This document shows, piece after piece, positions 59,849 to 64,000 of a stretch of DNA of 64,000 nucleotides. The notes below the pieces were generated by a model. It saw nothing but the letters and a program-made list of their open reading frames with translations. It did no database searches and was not told where the DNA came from. A program made the position numbers and the translations under genes. Within the stretch, counting starts at the first letter, position 1. Every line of letters starts with the position of its first letter. Source of the DNA: Dipteris shenzhenensis (Eukaryota > Polypodiophyta > Polypodiopsida > Gleicheniales); assembly GCA_047967505.1 (NCBI GenBank), contig CM106541.1; one strand, given 5' to 3'.

Positions 59849-61287
59849 ATGTGGCCAGGAAGTGCTTCTAGCTCACCTGATCCGCGGGAATCGATATGGA
59901 AGGATTTATATAATCTTTTAGGACACCCTCCTAGTCCTGCGGAGTTGTACGGGTATATGACGGGTACCCTTAACACTCCCCAGGAGTCGGCACTACAGAC
60001 TCCGAGCCACCCCACACCGCCTGAGATCACCCCAGCGGAGTCCGCACAGCCATCCTATGCCCCTTCCCCCGTACCGTCCTATGCCCCTTCCCCCATGCCG
60101 TCTTATGTCCCTTCTGCCATCCCGTCTTATGCCCCTTCCCCCATGCCTTCAGGAGGTCCTTCTGCCTCAGCGAGCCGTCGACGTACTCCCCAGCCGTCGA
60201 GACTCGGTTCTCCAGCTACGAGTGGTCAGCGTAGTCCCGCGCGGTCCCCAGCTACGAGTGGCCAGCGTACGAGCTCGACACGACAGGGTAACAGGCGTAG
60301 TAGCAGGGAGAGCGGTGGCGGATGCTGCTTTGGGCCATGTGGCGGTGAGGAGGAGGATGATTCAGATGATTTAGACGTGCCTTTGGGTGATGGTACGATT
60401 TATTATGACATCACCCAGACAGGAGGCATCTTGATGGATGCGCGGGGGAAGGACATAATGGCCTTCATGCGCTCTGTAATTGCTAACAATTACAGAGATT
60501 GCTTTATCCACTATAAAGACCACCCAAAGAGGTTGGCTGATGAGACCCTCGCTACTATTCGCTCTAGGTATCCTAACCCCCCCAATCGCCAGTTCACAGA
60601 TAAATGGGGGAAGTCAAAGATTGTTACGATACTTAGCAATAAAAGATCTTCCCTTAAGAGGCAGGCACTAGCGGAGCTTGCCAGACTTGAGGCAGGTCAA
60701 CCTCCAAGGGGCCCGCCCCACACCGCTCACAAGCGTGAGTGGAAGAAGGCAATGAAGTCAGCGAGGGAGGAGCCCAGTCTACAGCACGTGGAGGCACGGA
60801 GGATCCAGATGGAGGAGTATGGGAGCGCGTATTTTGGAGCAGGGGGTGTTGACTCATGGGAGGCCCAATTTGTAAGTATCGATCTCAAATTATATTGCTT
60901 ATGTAGTTTCTTAGGAGGTTGGTTGTTTCTTTGTACTAATCCCTCCACAAAGTGTATCGCGGTCATGCAGCTTGAGATCGTGGGCAGATACCCTACTCCA
61001 GTGGAGACAGCCTACCACCGCCACCATCGCAGAGGAGATACATGGAGGCACTTCTATGATGACGGGTTGATTACTGAGGAGCAGTATACCCGAGCTACTG
61101 GACAGGCCCCCCAGGTATTTGAAAGTAATTAAATAATGCCAAAATTATAAGTAAAGATTTGATTTTTCATACATTGATATATGTTGTCCCTTGTTTACAG
61201 GGCGCCCCTGCACAAGACGACGAGGAAGACGCAGAAGGCAGCGCAGAAGGGAGCGCAGAAGGGAGCGTGGAAGGCAGCGAGGATTAG
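59849..61287 (+). CDS. TNPA-like CACTA protein, element C (3 exons, 417 aa)
   Basis: Exons 59849-60871, 60971-61114, 61201-61287, all GT-AG and phase 0. Start ATG 59849 (MWPGSASSSPDPRESIWKDL) follows a splice acceptor and is conserved in B. Residues about 60-145 are low-complexity (SYAPSPVPSYAPSPMPS, then RRTPQPSRL and SPATSGQRS repeats). The conserved Transposase_24-like block starts near YYDITQTGGILMDARGKDI and includes SRYPNPPNRQFTDKWGKSK, NKRSSLKRQALAELARL and FGAGGVDSWEAQF. Exon 2 resembles exon 2 of element A only loosely (EIVGRYPTPVETAYHR versus AAMGRLPTDAETRRAF). The acidic tail is EGSAEGSAEGSVEGSED. Predicted DNA-binding partner of TNPD. Confidence 0.87.
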
Positions 61288-61309
61288 TCGTAGAAGTAGT
61301 GCTACTATT

Positions 61310-61480
61310 CTTTTTTGTACTTAAAGCCATTGGCTTGGCTTCGTGCCTCTTGTATATAGACTCCTCTTATTTTTTGTACTTGAAGCCACATGACATGGCT
61401 TAGCTTCCTTATTCTTTGTACTTGGAGCCACATGACGTGGCTTAGCTTCGTGCTATATGTATATACAAGCACTTTTTGAG
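61310..61480. repeat. Short tandem repeats in the 3' region of the TNPA-like gene, element C
   Basis: Three copies about 55-60 bp apart of TTTGTACTTGGAGCCACATG followed by a TGGCTTAGCTT-like end. GCCACATGACGTGGC in the third copy is self-complementary, so small hairpins can form. They could shape the transcript 3' end. Confidence 0.75.
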
Positions 61481-61620
61481 CTTTCAATTTTATTGCGTTT
61501 TGGAGTTGCAATATTTTATTTGGAATTGTAATTAAAATGCTGTGGATATGGGACTCTTGTAACTATATAGCATACACAACATACACAATATTCTGTAAAA
61601 TTTCTATTTTATTTTTTTAA

Positions 61621-61895
61621 AGGCGCGTCTATCAGTGCGTTTAAAAACGCGTTTATATGCGCGTCTGTCTGTTCGAATTGCGTTTATACATGCGTCTATC
61701 AATGCGTTTATAGGCGCGTCTATTTACGCATGTCTGAGCGCGTCTATACGCGCGTAAGTCTGATATATAGACGCACAATTAGACGCGGGTCTCCTGACGC
61801 GCGAATAGACGCGCAAATAGACGCGCCCGTAAGTTTTTTGTTTAGTTCATAAAACGCGTCTGTGCGCGCGTCTATGGGTGCTTTGTCTTGTTGTG
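61621..61895. repeat. Right subterminal repeats and terminus, element C
   Basis: About fifteen GCGCGTCTA/TAGACGCGC words ending in the terminal TTGTTGTG. They mirror the left end. Confidence 0.82.
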
Positions 61896-61898
61896 TCT

Positions 61899-62435
61899 AT
61901 TTTGTTTTACCTGATAAGTTTGCTCATACCTAGATTCATGTAGATGTATGTCTATTAGGATTGCATTTGATATCCCCCCTTGTTTTCTTTAGGGGTTTTC
62001 TAATTATAATATAAGCTAGCATACTATACACCCCCAAAAGAAGAGGGATTGTGTTTGATCAGCTCTGCTTTTACTGCTAGGTCTATAAGAATGTTGATGT
62101 GGTCACATATTAGTATAGCCCACCCCTGCTTTTGGGTTGGAGTTTGTTTTTACAATAAAAGCCCAACTTCTTAGCCTGTGTAGATGCGTGAATCTCCATC
62201 ATTAACATGGAAATACATGCATGTGTCCTCCAACTAATTTTGGGTGCAGTTTATACAAGTAGCGGCCTTTGTGGCCACTACTCTAGAAGTGATTGAGCAA
62301 AGAATTGAGAGAGCATGGTGGGTAGGGAGGGACCCCAACCGAGAGTAGCCCCTTATCATATGATTCCATGATGCCTAGGCACCACTTTCGGCTTTATGTC
62401 GTAGGTTAGCCTTACGAGACCAGCCAGCGATCTCG
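61899..62435. other. Non-coding spacer
   Basis: No gene recognised. Follows the right TCT of element C. Confidence 0.5.
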
Positions 62436-63095
62436 ATGGATGAGGATCTCACTCCACTAAAGGTTGAGGAGAGGCGCTTTCTATTGCAGTAGCAGGATCA
62501 AGCCCACAAGGAGGGGAAGTGGGTGGTAGTACGAGATAGACGACTCCTTATAGGCCCTCGTCGGGCACCCACCTCTCCTCCCACATAGGGAGGCAGGGTC
62601 TATTAGACTCAAACATCCGAAACCCTATCTTGTACCATCTGGAACTGTAATGGTACCTTATGATCAGAACCAGGGAACTTCTCGGAATCCTATACAGGTC
62701 ACGACATAGTCCTTTATACAGAGAAACATCAGAGTCTAGAGCACCCACTACCAGTAGTCAACAGGTATACATGGGAGTCTGCCTACAAAGATGAGATGAG
62801 GGATACAGGAGGGGTTCAAGGGTCAAGAGGAGTCGCAGTCCTTTACAGATCCACACTTTTGGGGGCCATCTTAGTGGGGCAGAGAGATACACATTCTAGG
62901 TTTCTCTGGATCCAGATTCAACACATGAACAGCCGGGATCTGTTTATTGAAGTTTGCTACTTCCCCTCTAAGACCTCCCGCTTTGCCAGAGATATTCAAG
63001 GGGACGATGAGACATCCCCATTTGCTGCTCTTTATCAGTCCACCATTGACTTCTCTACATTAGGGGAGAATTGGGGTCTCAAAAGGGACTCATAA
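62436..63095 (+). pseudogene. LINE-like endonuclease (EEP) remnant
   Basis: In one frame, with several stops: DEDLTPLKVEERRFLLQ, then TIWNCNGTL (the N-terminal motif of exonuclease-endonuclease-phosphatase domains), DIVLYTEKHQSLEHPLP with the candidate metal-binding Glu, GSRGVAVLYRS, FLWIQIQHMNSRDLFIEVCY and SPFAALYQSTIDFSTLGENW. The frame ends at the TAA (63093-63095) just before the expected GDFN motif. Reverse transcriptase is absent. The order fits a non-LTR retrotransposon ORF2 start or a related endonuclease gene. It is a truncated pseudogene. Confidence 0.7.
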
Positions 63096-63221
63096 GGAAT
63101 GGATTAGGGAATGCTTAGTGGGCTAATGCAAGGGGCTTGGAGGGTCCCAAGGAGGCCTAACCAGCCCAACCTAGGTGGGTTAAGCCCACATTTTTGAAAT
63201 TTGAATTTCAAATTTTGAATC
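63096..63221. other. Dispersed repeat copy
   Basis: The start (63085-63152) resembles 53900-53975. The end has the AT palindrome AAATTTGAATTTCAAATTT. Confidence 0.5.
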
Positions 63222-63660
63222 TCCCTCCCTCCCTCTCTCTCTCTCTCCCTCCCTCCCTCTTTCTCCCTCCCTCCCTCCCTCCGTTCCTCCCTCTCCTTCC
63301 CTCCCACTCCCTCCTCCTCTCCCCTCCTCCATCTTGCTCCTCCTCCTCCCTGCTCCCTCTCCCCTCGTCCTCCTTCTGGCTCCTCCTCCCTCCTTCCTCT
63401 CCCCTCCTTCTCCAGCCGCCTAGGATCCCTCTCCTCTACTCCTCCCTCCTGCAGAATCTCTCCCCTCCTCCTCCCTCTTGTAGCATCTCTCCCCTCCTCC
63501 TCCCTTCTACATCTGTCACCCTACTCTTCTCCTCCTCTTCCTCTTGCCCTCATTTGCTTCTCCTCCTCCCTCTTCCTTGCTACTCTCTCCCTCTCACTGC
63601 TCCATCTTTGCCAGCTCTCCCCTACATTTTAGCCTACATCAGCGATACTTCTCTTTAAGT
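63222..63660. repeat. CT-rich low-complexity tract
   Basis: CTCC/CTTCC-rich on the plus strand for about 440 bp, with CTCCCTCC runs at the start. Open frames across it (poly Ser/Pro/Leu) are composition artefacts. Confidence 0.9.
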
Positions 63661-64000
63661 ACTCATGGCAGCATTCAAGGACATATCCAACAAGTACCAT
63701 GTGAACCTACAACTGGAGGTAGAATATGCAAGCACACATTCGTTGGGATATAGTGGAACTCCTCAAAGTGTGCTCCACAGTCTTCGATTGCAAGGGAAGA
63801 AGCATCTTGACCTTTGATAGAACGAGTACAAAAGTTGAAGGGAACACCTTTGGGACTGAAGGAGAGGAAAAGCCAATTGCAATCTATGGATGCATTGTCA
63901 ACCAATAGTGGTGCCCGAAAGAGGAGAATACGAGCTGCACGGTTAGTTCCCCAAATTTCCAATGAAATTTCTTACCCTAAGATATTTGTGGTGTTTCATT
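63661..64000. other. Unassigned end of window
   Basis: Short frames occur (one from ATG 63666, MAAFKDISNKYHV, about 50 codons), but none could be matched to a family, and no splice structure could be confirmed before the window ends. Confidence 0.4.

Larger units (their letters stand above)
54384..61895. mobile_element. CACTA-like element C (7,512 bp), candidate autonomous, CACAA termini
   Basis: Terminal inverted repeat of 30 bp with three mismatches (CACAACAACACAAAGC on the left, CACAACAAGACAAAGC on the right) and a perfect TCT duplication. The tips start CACAA rather than CACTA. It carries TNPD (58836-54853, minus) and a TNPA-like gene (59849-61287, plus), both without stops, and GCGCGTCTA-type repeats at both ends and between the genes. 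CpG-rich repeats are well preserved, which suggests a recent insertion. Element B is an older, truncated copy of the same family. Confidence 0.92.

Noticed and set aside
60057-60374. Second frame (MPLPPYRPMPLPP...) overlapping the TNPA-like gene of element C
   Set aside because: Shadow frame of the Ser/Pro repeat of the real gene.
63194-63658. Ser/Pro/Leu-rich frame of 154 codons
   Set aside because: Composition artefact of the CT-rich tract, with no domain or splice support.

Overview
The window is nuclear chromosomal DNA from a land plant, most likely a vascular plant with a large, repeat-rich genome. Three things point there: a spliced receptor-like kinase with two DUF26 (Gnk2-type) ectodomains, Ty1/copia and Ty3/gypsy retroelements, and CACTA (En/Spm) DNA transposons with TNP2-type transposases. 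The species cannot be named from the sequence. No bacterial, organellar or viral gene organisation, CRISPR array, rRNA or tRNA gene was recognised by eye.

Layout. 1-4017: a decayed minus-strand Ty1/copia element (Copia-1) with primer-binding site and a 1.08 kb LTR that carries a 381 bp tandem duplication. 4018-4641: a gypsy RNase H remnant. 4642-7794: a copia LTR and, after a long leader, a truncated plus-strand gag-protease ORF (Copia-2). 7795-8936: unassigned DNA with short tandem repeats. 8937-24143: a minus-strand copia (Copia-3) split by an 11.2 kb CACTA element (element A, 11246-22489, TSD TCT). 24858-30950: a decayed, truncated CACTA-like element (B). 31405-38612: an internally deleted relative of A (element D). 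38613-49307: mostly non-genic, with microsatellites and one copia RT scrap. 49308-53379: the only clear host gene, a seven-exon cysteine-rich receptor-like kinase of 697 aa. 54384-61895: an apparently complete CACTA-like element (C, TSD TCT). 62436-63095: a LINE-type endonuclease remnant. The rest is CT-rich or unassigned.

The most notable content is two CACTA families, A/D and C/B, sharing an unusual design. A large TNPD-type transposase gene on the minus strand and a TNPA-like Transposase_24 gene on the plus strand are transcribed divergently. The subterminal repeat arrays of each family recur inside the element, between the two genes. In family A/D the repeat is a 16 bp palindrome, GTCGCTATATAGCGAC. 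In family C/B it is a GCGTCTA-type repeat. Family A/D also carries a 2.4-3.1 kb palindrome-rich minisatellite between the genes, and a 22 bp-arm hairpin near the right end whose loop is inverted between copies A and D. By in-phase exon reconstruction, A (TNPD 1143 aa, TNPA 466 aa) and C (TNPD 1123 aa, TNPA 417 aa) have no premature stop and are candidate autonomous elements. B and D are inactive copies showing CpG-decay stop codons. How the genes cooperate is inferred from En/Spm: TNPD cuts and joins, while TNPA binds the subterminal repeats and probably also the internal copies near the divergent promoter.
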